From NCBI RefSeq assembly GCF_021347895.1, contig NC_067120.1:12881361-12945360 (forward strand): a stretch of 64,000 nt of DNA. Reading direction: 5' to 3'. A program made the position numbers and the translations under genes. The notes under the pieces were generated by a model. That model was not told the DNA's origin, made no database searches, and worked only from the letters and a program-made list of their open reading frames with translations. How positions within the stretch are numbered: position 1 is the first letter of the stretch; each line of letters opens with the position of its first letter. Of this stretch, positions 1 to 14,662 are shown in pieces. This DNA comes from Acanthochromis polyacanthus (lineage: Eukaryota; Chordata; Actinopteri; Pomacentridae).

Positions 1-3000
1 TGCTGCAGCTGTGTGGCGTCACTCCATTATCGCAGTCCTCTCCCCAGAGCACACACACACACACTGATAAGACGGGGCCAAGGTCCTGCTGAGGGGCCCC
101 GTCATGCTCAGCCGGCTGACACCTCAGACGCTGAGGGTCATGGGAGGGAGGCGGAGCTCCTGAAGGGAACTTGAGTTTCCAGCTCTGTGCCAGGCCTGCG
201 CTGCCTACTGGGATTAGCTGCCGGATGCGTCGGGCTTTTTGTGCGTTTAGTCACGTTCTCATGTGTGCTGAAGACTCTCATTCTTTTGTGCATGCTTTGA
301 ATTCAGGGACATGTTTGTGTTATTGTAGCGCTGCATTTATGTCTGCGTTGTCAGGCTGCATCACTGATCTGTTGTAACTGCTGTGGAGCTCAGTGATACA
401 GTAACGCCATGGTGTGAAATTTTATTTTAGGTGCTGCATACTTGTATTAGGGTGTGTGTGTGTGACTGAAATGCGCTGTGCTACAGTGCAGGGTGTGTCT
501 GTTTTCAGTGTGCGGTTGGAACAGGGTGGGGATGCCCAAGTCTTGCAGGTGAATAAAAGGCGCATTGAAAAGCAGAAAGGAAAAGGCCCTCTCTCACCTC
601 TGGTCCTCCCCTCGTAGCCTCAGACATTAGCTCACTGGTCCCCGCCAGGGCCTCCTTCCACACTGCCAACACAGTGAAACATTTTACAGCGTATCATAGG
701 CCCGGACAGAAACCAACACCGAGGTATAGCACAACAACCTGCTTTCCCGCTTGGCTGCACTGTTCCAAATTTAGAACTTCCTCACATGGCAGATGACGGT
801 ATTACAGGGATGCAAGATGTTCCCAAACCATCTGACTGTGCACCTCGTTGTCTGTGAAACCTTTTTGAGCTGTAAATCATCCAAGTAGCCGCAGGATCCA
901 GCCATTCTTGTGATCTTTGCGAAATATCCCACTGCATGTGTGATGAGCCTGTGCTGTTTTTCATTCTCGTGCGGCAGATGGTCAACCACTACTTTCTCAC
1001 TGTAGGGTGACGGCAGCACGCCTGTCCTTTCCAACCTGAGAGGCAAGAGAGGGGACGGTAATGTGCACCAGCCAAAACAGTTGTATATATTTGGATGGAT
1101 GTGGGACTGTTGCCAACACCTCGCTGAAAAAAAAATGCAGACTGATAACAGAGCAGAGCAATTTCCCATAGGCAAATGCCCCCATCATTCTCACAATGCA
1201 GTGCAGCAAACAAGTGATGCAAATGATGCACAGGCCCTCCCACCTGATCTGTTATCAGCCGCACTGGGGCAGATGAGAAAGAAGCAACACTGAACTTATC
1301 ATCTCTGGGCTTTAGACCATCATCCTCAGACGGTTTCTCCTTTAGGAGGATGCCTCTGTCAGGTAAAATGTTTTTAGGGGTGAGACAGAATCAACATGTG
1401 GAATATTTAGTAGAAATTCTTTGATCTTTTATTGCTCTGGTGTTTTTCTTAAATATCTGTGCTTTTAGGAGATTCGGCTGACTTTCTCTGATAGATCTGG
1501 AACTTTTTAGTCATTCATCCGTGTCTGCCTGAGGTGAATCGGGTTGTGAGATGTGTTGATGGGATATTTTCTGCCAGCTTTAGTGGACACAGCAGTGTGG
1601 TCCTGTTTTATTGAAGTGCCCTGCAATTAGAAATTCATATCATAAACTTAGCAAGTACAATCGCTTGTTGTTGAAATTAAATGACCTTTGGATTGAGCTT
1701 GTTGATGTTGCTATACAATGTTTTCATCTTTAATATCTACAGTTAGTCTGTCTTTATTAATCGAACTAAGTGAGCGAAAATGTGATTGGATGTATCAAAC
1801 AGTGTGACCTTTGTTTGGTTTGGGTTGATTCAGGTTAAATATCAGACCTCAAGTTGAGGAAATGATGCATTTATTTGGACTGTTTGATTGATCTGGGCCA
1901 TGTATGGGTTTGATAATCTGCCAAAGAGCCGTGTTTATCACTGGTCATTGACTTTACAGAGCTCTGAGGATCTGCCCATCTGTCTGCTAAGTGGCTCTTA
2001 TTGCAAGCTGTTGCGGCACTGTGAATTGATTGGCATAAAAGTCCGTCATTAATAAGACATGGGGCGAGCTCGACTTTCAGAACGACACCTGATGCTTGTG
2101 TTTTACCTGCTGGGAGCCGGGCAGGAAGGAATCAGCGAAGAGGAAATGGCAGGAACAGAGAGGGAAGACAAATGCTTGCGTCATTTGTCCAGTGACGGAG
2201 GGTTGCACGGAAACAAAGTCATTGCCTTTAGAAATCTTTGTTTAGCAGCGCGAACACGTGTGAGCTCTGTGGGGCATCGTCGTTGTCACAGTGAAAAAGT
2301 GGACATCAAATATTGCAACATGCTTTAGAGACTTAATAGACATTTTATTAAGTGTTGCACAAACAGAGCAGCTTTTGTGTCACGTTGCCTGAAAAAGACA
2401 CAAAGCAAAGTGTGTCTGTATAAAAAGAAAAGCTGTGTAGCATCTCAGTGTTGACTCTGCTGGGCGTAGGACACAAAGAGACCTGATATGAGCTCTGGCA
2501 GAGGAGTTAATAGGGACATACTGTCATTTAAGCGTAATTGTTACCTGCAGACTATTCACCTGGTAAATAGGTCAATGAGCACAGTGGCGCTCGTTGGCCT
2601 GTTTAGAACCGATGACCTCAGCCAACAGCACTGTACTGCCATGAACCAAGCTGCTGAGAGCTGCAGTGTTTTGATGTCGGTTTGACTGAACATGTCATTT
2701 TGCATTTTGAGCTTTTTCTGGTCTGAATCATCTTTTTTTGTCTTTTCAGCTCCTGTAATTTATATTTTATCATAGAATTAATATAGATGGCTATAGGAAA
2801 ACCATGTGATGAACCCACAGAGAGTCTGAAGTTCCCCTCGACTACACAGAGCTTTGGAGGGAATTCCAGTTCGCTGGCTGCTGAAGGGGGGGCATTTTGT
2901 TGTTTTCATCTTTAAATATCTGTTAAATCAGTGACATTGATTAAAAAAAAAAAAATCAACATGCTAGACTGTCTCTGATAATTCCACCTGACTCACTCAC

Positions 3001-3592
3001 TGCTCTAAGTCTTTAATGTAGAGCAGCTGTATTTACAGCTGACTTTACAGCTGACATTACAACATTTCCATAAGTGGAGGTAAAATGCCGTAGATGAGGA
3101 CGTGCAAACATTCTTGCTGCTGATCTTTGAACCTGCAGTAAATCTCTGCCTCTGGTTGTGCCCTGGATCTTTCATGCCAGCTTGGCCAGCATACTACAAA
3201 GTGTAACAGGGCACATTCGTTCTTTTATAGAAAATTTGACAACCAACTTCTCCAATATTTCTCTCCTGCTTCACTGTTAAGTATATCATCAAATATACTA
3301 TTATCTTGGAAAATGTGCCCTACATCCTCACTATACAGCTAACTGTGGGATCAACAGCGAACAGCAAAAAACGTACACACATTACGTTTCCTTATCACTT
3401 CCTTATTGCCCAGCTGCTTGTCGTAGCTTGCACATTAGTGTATCTCTTCATTGGTTCATTCTGCTGAAACGAGCAACATGTGGACTTTAGGTCAGTGTTA
3501 CGCCGATGTTTATATAAAAGGATATACAGCAAAATCACAGGCAGAACCGAGGGATTTTCTTATTTGTAACATTTTTATTTTCCTTTTCACAG
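1..3592. other. Sequence upstream of the first clear eps8l2 exon
   Basis: Apart from the candidate mini exon near 1350, I see no convincing coding sequence. A short CA run lies near 51-62 and an A tract near 2941-2954. The open frames here are short and lack family motifs. It is probably the 5' intron(s) of eps8l2 or the upstream spacer. Confidence 0.4.
1346..1362 (+). CDS. eps8l2: Candidate tiny first coding exon of eps8l2
   Basis: A pyrimidine tract ending in TTTAG is followed by 17 nt containing ATG CCT CTG TCA G and then a GTAAAA donor. Splicing to the exon at 3593 keeps the frame and gives Met-Pro-Leu-Ser before Glu-Gln-Arg-Lys-Lys. Human EPS8L2 has a Met a few residues before the same EQRKK block. 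So short a match can arise by chance. The true start may instead lie upstream of the window or in another undetected exon. Confidence 0.3.
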
Positions 3593-6500
3593 AGCAGCGG
3601 AAAAAGTACTCCAACTCCAACTTCATCATGCACGAGACGTCGCAGTATCACGTCGAGGTAAAGTCTTTGTTTCTTGGTGTTTTAAGATTTTTAGTTTGTT
3701 TATTTGTTTATTTAATAGGGACAGAACAACAAACATTGTTACATTAACCGATGTCATGTTCATAGGTCAATAGCTAACAGCTAATTCGCAGACCTGGTCC
3801 CTCACACATACAAACTACAGAAAATACAGTCTACAAAAGTTTACAAAGAATTACGCATACAGTATTAATAAAAATCTATACATTAAAACAAAGAAATGTT
3901 CATCAGTGCTCACAGGTTTGGTTCGATTTGAGCCATTGTTAAATTTTTGGGTTAAATTTGGTCTTTTAACAGCTGTTCTAAACAACGTATAAAATAAGGA
4001 AATTTTTAAGGCAGGGAAAAGGCTTGAAATTTGATAGTTTAATGACGTAGGACAGAGTCATGTGAGAGGTACTTTGACACGCTCTACCTTTATTCATTGT
4101 TTTGTTGAAAAGCTTTTCAGTTCTCAATAACCCTTAAATGTCAATATCAAAAGTTGCACAGAGGTCCTTAAAGACAGAAATATCCACTTCAAAATGCTAA
4201 AAAAAATTACATATTAATATTATTTTTCACTGTCAATTACTTTTTTCTTTTAATCTACATCAGTTCTAATTCTAACTACCAAATGTTAAATACTTTTCAG
4301 TATTTTAACTCTTTAAATGCTGGTTTATTTACAGGGTACCACTGTTGTTTTTCATGAAAAAAATAACGGAAAAAGGTTTTTTTTCTATATAATAGGTGAT
4401 TTTTTTTTATAGAATCGCAGTCGAAAATGTGTCAGTAATTAGTATCAACATTATGCCTGATTTTTCAATTTAGTGTCAGCTTTTTGAAAATAAAAAATCC
4501 TCACACTAAGAACCTTAAAGACAAAAATGCCCTCTTCCAAAAAACTGCTTAAAATGTTGTATATGAATATTCTTTTCCACTTTTTATGGCTGAATTATTT
4601 TAAGTCCTGATCATCAGTGTACCAAATATCCCTGTAAAACACTACACTTTAAAGCCAAGTTGTTTAAATTATGACATGAAAATGACACAAATGAATTATT
4701 TAGATAATAAATGCTAAGTGTAAAATTCCTGTTTTAATGGGTTTCAATGCGGACATTTTTGTCTTTAAGGTCCTGAATGTTTCTGCTTTTGTGTCCGTCT
4801 ACAAATCAAAAATGTCAAAATGTGAAGTCTGTTTTAGTAAGAAACCTCCCTATGACTGTTCCTAGACATTTTCAGTTACCTTTGGATAGTGCTGTTGGTT
4901 ATTGTTGTGCGTTTTTGCGTTTTATATTTACTTTTTCATAGAATTCAGCGGATTAAATATTTTGTTGAGAATGTATGTGGTAGCTGTTCACATGCCTGAT
5001 GACTGATAAAAGCATCAGAGATACAATGAAGTCACTGTAGAAACAGGATAAATAGCATATTTAGAAGTGTTTATAAAAAATAGCAATCAAGCTGGAAAAT
5101 CCAATACTCTTAAATGTAATTTGTCCCCAAAAAAAGACGTAAAAAGGGAATATTGTAGTGTAAATATATAAGTTTCTATTTCTTTAAAAAGTCATTAACC
5201 TTGTGGAAAACAAGATCGAGACACTAGAAACATTACAGTGCATTGTTCTTTGCCCAGTGATAAAACTGGAATGCTAGTTAATCTCTTGATGGTATTTCAC
5301 TTACTGGAACTGTGGAGTAATAAAACAATCAGAGATCTGATTGCAGCAGCAGGGACCTGATCTTGGGAAGGCTTTAGTTAGAGACGTTCTTCAGATCACA
5401 GATGGTGCTGAAGTCTTCCCAGTGCATTTAAACAGGTTTTCTTTAAATGCCTCCCTGTTATCACCCTATGGGCAGATAATCCCAGATAACAGACACACTG
5501 GCAGCAGCCACACGCAGAAGCATGACCGTGTCATTACTGCAGTCCTGATATCAGATAAATCAGGACAGTAACTCATGCAGCTAAATACCACTGTCAGCCA
5601 GCGGCAATATGATGAATGTGTCTCTGTTGTATATTTACTAGTAAGAGCTATAAGAAGACTATCTTAAATGTCAATACCGCACAGTTAAAAGAATGTCTGA
5701 ATGCTATTTCCTCTCTTGCTCAGTTAGATAAGAAGATCAATATCACTGGCATGTTTGTGTGTTTAAATTAAAGCTGGTGCCAGTTTGGATTATCATAAAG
5801 ACTGGAAACAAAAGACAGCTTATCTGGTTCACTAATTAACACATTGCGCTGTACCTCATCTGTAAAAATGATGTCTAAAAATGACACGTAGTGGTGCCTG
5901 ACTATTTCTTGGCCCAGTACCTTCCTGTTGCGACATTTCCTTTCGACCTCCTCTCAGCCAGGTGAAATGCAGGTACATAGTTCCAAGTAAAACCACAAGT
6001 TTTGTTTTTGCACTTCTTTCCTGTGGAGAGATCAAACTAAGGTACCATATTTTAATTGGCAAACTTTGATACTTCAAGCAGAGCCACACCAGCTGTTTAT
6101 AGTCTGTGCTACACCATGAAAATGTTAATAGTCTCCTTATCTAACACTTGGCAGGAAAGACAAAAAGCCAATTAAGAAATAAGCATGAAATCAAGTCCCA
6201 AAGTGTCAAATGATCCCCTTTAATGCAGCCAGTTAAATAGTAAAATATAAGTTTGAAATTACACCCAATCGCTTTGCAAAGCATGCCTTTGTTACCTTCC
6301 ACACAGTCTTTTTGTTTTTGGTTTACTCCAGATCATAGTCACCAACCACTGTTTTCTCCTCAGCATCTCTCCACGTTCATCATGGACAAGACAGAGTCCA
6401 TAATCACGGTGGACGATGCAATCAAGAAACTGATTCTTCTGGAATCAAAAGGTAAAATCTGGACACAGGAGATGCTCCTGCAGGTCACCGACAAGGCGGT

Positions 6501-9500
6501 CAGGCTGCTGGATTGTGACACACAGGTAAACATCCACATGTCTGTCTGCACATCTTTAACCCTTTAAAGGACACTCATCGAAATACTTTGAAATTCATAA
6601 TTTCAACCCTAAAGCGTTGTTGGAAGATAAAAGACTTTATTTTTGTGACATTTTTCAAAATTTTTAATTTACATGTTGAAATTTACATTACCATATATGC
6701 TTCCTTGTCCGTTAGCGGGAAAAATAACATTCCAAGAAATGTATATATCATTACTTAGCACAACTACTCAACCGTGAAAAGTGTGAGTTTCGTCTACTAA
6801 CCATGGGTAGTTTTGACATCTCGACCACAAATATGGAAGAGGACCAAGCCGAAAGTCCGTCTTTTTCCAACTTTGGAGAAAAGAGGAAGTTTGATACATT
6901 TCAGGCCTGTGCTGATTGGTCAGATACCACAATGTAGCGTAGAGGGATCTTCACTGATTGGCTGGGTGAAAACCACATGCTTCTCAGCCTCACTGAGAGC
7001 AACGCCATATTTAATGTCTGCGGAAGTTACCAAAATTGATCACTTGCACGATGAAGGGCCACCATTATGTTTCCCTGCAATACATGTCTCTGACAGCACA
7101 AAATATACATTTTATATGTCATAGTTAGCTCCATAATTTAGGGGATATGGCCATGGAACCACCTAAGAGGTGTTATGGAGCTGCATTATGGGAATTGTAT
7201 GACCTACTGTAGGTTTTTTTTTTTGTTTTAAAGTTTTTTGGGGGCCTTTAGTGGAGTTGAAAGTGGAGAGAGGCAAGAAATGTGAAGGACATGCAGCAAA
7301 TGGCCATGGGTCAGACTCGAACCACACGGCCCTTGTGTATGAGTCGCCCACTCAACCAGTAGCAACAATATTGACTTTTTCTTTGCACAAAACATCCTCC
7401 AAACAAGTGCCTAACTTCATCTCTGGAGTGCCGTTGGAAGTTTCAGTTACATATAATTTATATTTATTTGGCAGACACTTTTGTATTGCCACAAGTTCCA
7501 ACATGCAGGTGCAGGATGCAACATTAAAGTGAAGCGAATGACAGTTACTGCATCTGATGACTAACGCGTTTCTTTGGAAAGCAGTTTAGTTTAGTCCTAT
7601 CCGAAGAAAACCGCAGCGTAAAATCACACCTTGAAAGATAGTTTGTTAATTAGTTAGCTTTAGGGGTGCTGGTAATTGAATTTTATTGCAGCAGCTTGTC
7701 CCTGTTTTCAGTCAATTAGATGATCAACAGCTATCTGTAGCTGCAGAATGCAAACAATGTCTATCTCAAAATTTCAAGATATTACTTTTAATTATTCTTT
7801 CTCCATCATACATATCCTTGGGAAGACTATTTGTAGCATTATTTTCTTAAACTGGTGACGTAGCTGACTGTGTTTTGCTCTTTCTCTGCCTCCATCTCTC
7901 TCTCTAACTGTTGTTCCTCCTGCAGGAAGAGTTGGAGAACTTCCCTCTCCTCACCATCCACATGTGTCAGACGGTGCTGAATCACGCTGCACGCTACCCC
8001 TCCGTGCTGCTGCTCGTGTGTCAGGACAAGGACCAGCACAAACCAGACATCCACTTTTTCCACTGCGACGAGGTGGAGGTGCGTGTCGCTCTTTGAATGC
8101 TACGGGCTTGGCTCATCCTTTATTGGATGGCTTTGTGTTTTATGTGGCTTTGTGATTCATCAATCCGGGCGGCTGCTGTTGGAGGTCAGATTTCATGGCT
8201 GTTTGCGTGCTTGTATGTATCCCTTTACATTTTTGCAGCCGTGTTCAGAAGTATTTGCCAAAGGGAGGATGTATCTTACTGTGCAAACATCAGCTCTTTA
8301 AAAATGAGAATCACTACCATGTTCAAAGAGAGATTTTACTCGGCAATAAACATTCACAAGAGTGAGTTCACCTCAATGTAACGACCTTTGGATTGGCTTT
8401 ATCTCTACTAAAAGAACATAATGAATGAAAGTTGAGGTTTTCTGGTGCCTTCTGCATTTCACACCAAGGAAGAATAAAATAGCCGTATTTAGAATCCTAA
8501 GATTAAGTTAACAAAATGGATTTCACCGTCTGTTGGTTGTAGACTGTTACTAATATGTGCCATTATTTAGTAAGCTTTGTGTATTTTGCATTTTTCAAGA
8601 GCAGAGACGACAGATTGCATCACAAGTCAATATAAACAGACAAACCCACACTAAAACAACACTAAAGCTTTGTTTTTGTCTGTGGTGTCACGGTTTGGTT
8701 CAAGATGAAGATACACTGAGACTAATAGTTAACGAAGGATAATATGTTAGACCAAACCAAAATGTCAAATTCCGTATTCTCTGCATAGATTTGGTGTAAT
8801 CAGTAAAGTCAGTGTGTGCATGAGTGAAGCATGACGGTCTTGTGAGACAGTAAACAAAGCATCAGGGTGAATTAAGGCAGCATAAAAAAACAGAATGGGA
8901 GGGTCAGAGAGAGTGTTTAGACTGCAGGCAGGACTTAAGTAACCTGAAAACACACTGAGCACCGCAGCCGGTCCGGATCACATTAATCAGCCACCTGCAG
9001 AGCAGACAGAGATTCACGTTAGAACCAGATCAAAACACAAGGTGACCCCAGGAGTCATCACAGCGGCCTGTTTTTAGAAGCAGTTTTAAAAAGCTAACAC
9101 CGCTGACCTTTCTAGTGCCTGCAGGGAGAGCATTAAAACAGCAAACGCTAAGCAGATGCTCTCCACTGTTACAGCAGCTACTGCTTTGTGGCTCCCATAC
9201 TTCAAGATAAGAAAAAGAGAAAATCAACTAATATTCACTATTGTCAGTGCTGTATACCAGTTATAGTGTTTAGATTAGAAGCGTAATTCAGATTTTCCTC
9301 CTTATTTTTCTGCCTGTCCGCTTAGAGATAGATATAATATAACATAAAACTATGCATAATAATAATGTCTAATATCCAAATAGATGTAATATATGCAAAA
9401 TCACTTAATTATATTCTTGTCAGATGTAAGAAAACTCTAGAGAGGTGGACACTGTAAAACTTTTAACTAAAAGAGTCCAAGTCAGAGACAAGCAAACTTT

Positions 9501-12500
9501 CCTGTTGATAAGATTTTTTTAAGCAAATTTTGGAATTTGAAATGGCAACTTCATGTGTGGATGCAGGGAAACAAGGTGGGCAGAATGTTTTTCCCTCCTT
9601 GTGATATGACTCAGAGTAAAGCTACATGGGAATATAAAATGTTCAGATGTATGTTGAGTTTGACTTTGTGTGTCTCTCCTCACTCTGTCCAGGCTGAGAT
9701 GGTTCATGCGGATATAGACAGTGCCCTTGGAGACAACAAGCATGGAAAGAAAATGAGGCTTCAGACTCTGAAGTGAGACTGACATATACATATGCAAGTG
9801 CATCTCATACAATTAGAATGCGGTGGAAAAAGTTAAATAAATTTCATCAGATATTGCTCGAAATGAAAAAAAGAAATATACTTCACTCAGTACAGAGGTA
9901 CAGCTCATGAAACCCCCAAAATATTAGAATATTTCAAAGAATCAACACAGATCACTTAATGATGCCTATACGTATATTCTTGCACTTCAAACTCTTGCAC
10001 ATCAAATACACATTTGAGGAGGTACCTCGTAGTCAGCTGACTTGATACCAGAATGCTGAAGGTCTTTGTGCCTCCTCTTCCTTCAGGGTGAACCAGGAGA
10101 AAATGAAGCGACACAGAGAAACAATCCTCCCTCCCTCGGCCGCCAAGGGCCCCGCTCCAACTCCAAAAGGACGAGTGGCAGCCATGAACAGTACAGACAC
10201 TAAAAACAGTAACTAATAAGCTCTTTCAGTGGCTGCATTCATTCGTTTGCATTTAGTGACATGAGTTTTTTTTGTGATCGGTTGCAGACGGACGACCTCC
10301 TGGACAGCAGGACACAGAGTCGCATGAAAAACTGGCCCAGCGCATTGAGAAGGATGTGGTTAGTTTTTTATTTTTTAGCCACCTGTCATTACATTACGCA
10401 GCTGCTTTCATAATGCTGTTTTCTTCTCGCTAAACCTCCGGCTTTGTTTTCCCGCAGCAAATCCTTAACTGTGCCCTGGATGACATCGAGATCTTTGTGT
10501 CGCGGGTGCAAAAGGCAGCAGAAGCCTTTTCCCAACTCAACCAGCGCAACAAGAGTAAGAAGAATAAGAAGAAAGGACCAGCAGGTCTGTCTCCCTTTCT
10601 TCTGATGCGGTGGCATGAATGCAGTGACAATATGCTCATATTGCTCACCTCGCCATGTTTGTGTCTCTTTGTGTCCTGTTTCCCGGGACTCTCATCCAGT
10701 GATGTATGTGTGGTAGTAGTGGCCAGTTTGTGATGTAATACAGTACTCATGACACAATTCTCATAACAGAGGTAATATTATTACTTACTGTTTGTGATGA
10801 TGTGGTGTCTCTTATACTCACGTGTTGCACACACACAGATGGTGAGTTGAATTTATTGATATAGTTGTTTGATTAGTTTGCACCCCAAAATGCAGCAAAA
10901 TTGTGTTTAATTTTGTTAAAGCATTTCTCCTTCATGTTTATCGTACTAATATTAGTAGTAATATTACTGTAAATGTCTCTGAGTAATGTTTTACCACCCA
11001 ACGCTGGCAATGGTGTGATGCTGTGTTTTTTTTGTTTTTTTTGGTCAACACAACCCATTTCCTGTGCAATGAGACACACTGTATGTTTGTGCCTGGTCAG
11101 GTACAAAGAAAGTTACTTTCCCACAAATCATTTGGTAATACCAGCGTGAAAGTAGCCCGTGTGTTGTCCCTGACGACACGGACAGAGGTGCTAAAAGTGA
11201 TGAATTCTCTATTTGGAGAATCTGTTTCTCAACTTGGGGGCCGGTGTTCCATCTGAGGAGGAAATTTGAAATTCAGTTCTCCTGAAATTGCAATTATAAC
11301 TCAAATTCACATAACGTAACTATGATTTCTGCGGTCATGAGAACTCTGGGACCTTGTGAGTCGCATGTTGAGAAACTCTGCTGTAGCACATTCTTTTGTT
11401 CCTCTCTGGCCAAGGTGAACTTCTATCTGTAAAGCTGTTTATTAACTCGCCATTATTGTACCTCTATAATATCTTACACAGAAGCTTTATTGAAGACATA
11501 AGCATTTAGGTTTATGTCTTTGAACCCTGGCCAGAAAGTGAGACCTGTGTCTCATGTCAATAAGGCGTTTGTGTGGCCGGCTGGTAACTCTGGAGTCTGT
11601 GTGTGGTCATTGTTGCTCTGCTTGTTTACAGAGGGCATGCTGACCCTGCGAGCCAAGCCCCCCTCCGAAGCAGAGTTCATTGATAGCCTGCAGAAACTGA
11701 AGCTGGCCTTAAACCTTGTGGTGAGATATCACAGCTCCTAACCTCCCCTCTTCACCAGCTGCTCTCCCCTCATCACCCTAACACTGTGTCTGTTGCTGCG
11801 CCCCCTGCAGGCCAAACTAAAGAAACACATACAGAACCCAAACTCGGCGGAGCTGGTTCATTTCCTGTTTAACCCTCTGGAGCTGGTAAGAGCTATGAGT
11901 CTGAATGTGTCTGATCTCAGGCAGGTTTGTGTGAATGAAGGACACCGGTGGTGACAACAATATCTAAATCCATGTCACTGGATAGCCTCAGTGTTGATTG
12001 AGCTCAGCCCACAGGCACATCTGATGAGAAAACACAAGCTCATTCAGTTTCACACAGTGAGAACAGTCCAGCACTTGCATTATTTTTTTTTTGCCATCAG
12101 GCATTCCTCTTATTGTTTTTGCTTTTATGGCACCACACCCACTGCAGCTCTGCTAAACTCTCACCAGACTGGAGAGACGTGGCTTTCAGCTCTGACACAG
12201 GTGCAGCCGACTTACATAATGTTGGTTTCCCAAGCCGCAGTATTCAGCCACGCCTTCGATACTGCTGGTTGGAAGCACAGAGCTGTGACTGGACTCTGCT
12301 TCGATATGCTGCAGTAATCTCTGCACATGTTGGATCTGCTTGATATGGTTGAGATAACCCCTGAGCTTTAACACTCAGATTGTGACCCCGAGTTGTCTTC
12401 AACAATCAGTTTCCACACACAGCAGCTAGAGATACCCGACAACACTGAAACTGATCTAAAAGCGCCTCATCTAAATGTTGCAATCTAAAAAAAATAAAGA

Positions 12501-14628
12501 GTAATAGAGACAGTTTTGAACCAGTGATAAATGTGGAATTCCTACAAGAGTCTCTAAAATTTTAGACCAAATTTGAAGTCAAATCTAAACATGAAGAATG
12601 TTACAGACACAAATGGTTAAGGTTTCTGGAGTCAAATCAATACACGACACAAATGTTGTGTTCTGTTTCTGTGTAAATCAAATGACTGAAATCTGTATAT
12701 TAGAGGACTTTAAAACATTTCTCATGCAGTCAAGTATCAGAGTTTTCATCACTTAAGCTTCTGTTCAATTGTTTGCATACTGATTGCTGTTTAGAGGTGT
12801 TTATTGTTTGTGTTGATGCCTGTGAAGTCTACTTTGATGAATCAAAGACATACAGAGTTGAATTTAGTGTCTTTTGGCAGAGTTGTGGCTTTTGGACATC
12901 AACATTTTTTTAGCACTAAACTGTTGCTTGTAGGAGCAAACATGAAATACAGTCCAGTGTCCAAATTGCCACTGAATGCTGTCTCATCACGTTAACTTGG
13001 TTAGTTGCTTCTTAATTTAAATAAAGAAATGAGGAAACGTGTTGATTGTTACCTTTGAGATGATGCTACAAGTGTATAGTTATAATAAACTGAGAAACTG
13101 AAATGTTTGAATCTGAAAAAATGCTTTTTGTATGGTAAAGGTATTTTGTTAGCCCCGGCACTGAAAGCTTTCAAGTCATACAAAGTTGCAGGTTCTATAT
13201 TCACAGAAAATACTGTATTTGAATGTCAGTCATCTTGCTATTGCAGCAGTAAACTCACAAATGTGTCCACAGGTGCTGCAGACTTGTGGGAGTCCTGAAC
13301 TTGCCCGTTCGATCATCTCTCCTCACCTGTCTAGAGACACTGTTGACTTCCTGCGGGGACACCTCACCCCTAAAGAGATGACCATCTTTGAGCTGCTCGG
13401 GGACGGATGGACCAAACCCAGGTACTGCTAGTTCTGTCTGTACAGATGTGCAGCTCAAGACTCGTCTTTCAACCGTCCCTTCACTCCTTCTCCTGCAGAG
13501 CTGAGTGGCCCGTGGATCAGTGCGCTCCTCCTTATTACCCCAAGTTTCGTAACGGCTGGGAGCCACCGGCGGAGCTTTTCAGAACAGCACCATGGGAAAC
13601 TGAAGGACCCTCTCAACAGCTGAGGTTGCCCAGCCATGATCACAGGAGACACTCAGCAGAAGAGGTAAGAGTTTTGCTTGCAAGCCTCCATCTGTCAGAT
13701 TACCGCAAGTTTCAAAATGTAACTGGAGCTGAAAATGTCTGTCTGTTTTCTACAGTTTGACGGAACTCATTCCTCAAGCTCCTCAAATGGGTAAGTAAAT
13801 AAATCCTTCACGCACATTGCTATGTCTGTCTCATGACATCAAAACATGTTAAAATGTGAAACCATGTTTCTGAACAGGTCTTACAATGGGACGCCCCAAA
13901 CCCCCAAATACGCCAAAATTCGCTACCACTTTGTAGCGCGGAATGCCAACGAGCTGTCAGTGCTGCAGGATGAAATCCTCGAGGTAGCATCTTATTTTCT
14001 TGCCCTTTATTTACACTTGCCTTCCTCAAGACAACCTCCACATCCTGCTGTGTAGTTTTACGTCTTAACTCTGACATCTTAACCACTATATGTGATTGTA
14101 TCTTCTGTAAACAAATGTCAAAAGAGCGGAAGACTGAAAATGTCACAAGCAGTCAATATAAACAATGAAGAAGCATCAGCTGGAAGAGACGTGTGTCGCA
14201 GTTTTCAGTGCTGCCGATTGACATGTGAAATGTGTGTTGCAGGTGATAGAAGATGACAAGCAGTGGTGGAAGCTACGGAATCGCAGCGGTCAGGCCGGCT
14301 ACGTCCCATTTAACATGCTGGACGTTGTGAAGATAGAAGAGCCAGAAGGTCCGTTCATCCCGGTAAGTTACCTACTGCACATCTGCAGGGATCCAAACGT
14401 AGCAGAACTCTTTCTCCTTTGGTTTTATTCTGAACTATTTAAACTATTTCAGATTTGTTTTTTCTCAGGGTACACATTCAGTTCCACAGTCTGAGAGCCA
14501 TAAAAAGTTCTTGAAAACAAGGTCAATTTGAAACACATTGACCTGATGTGAAGAATGGCTGATTTCGGAGTCAGTGTGGTGTGACTGCACATGTTACAGC
14601 TACATTTTGAAGTTACAAATATCTAAAT

Positions 14629-14662
<34 letters not shown>

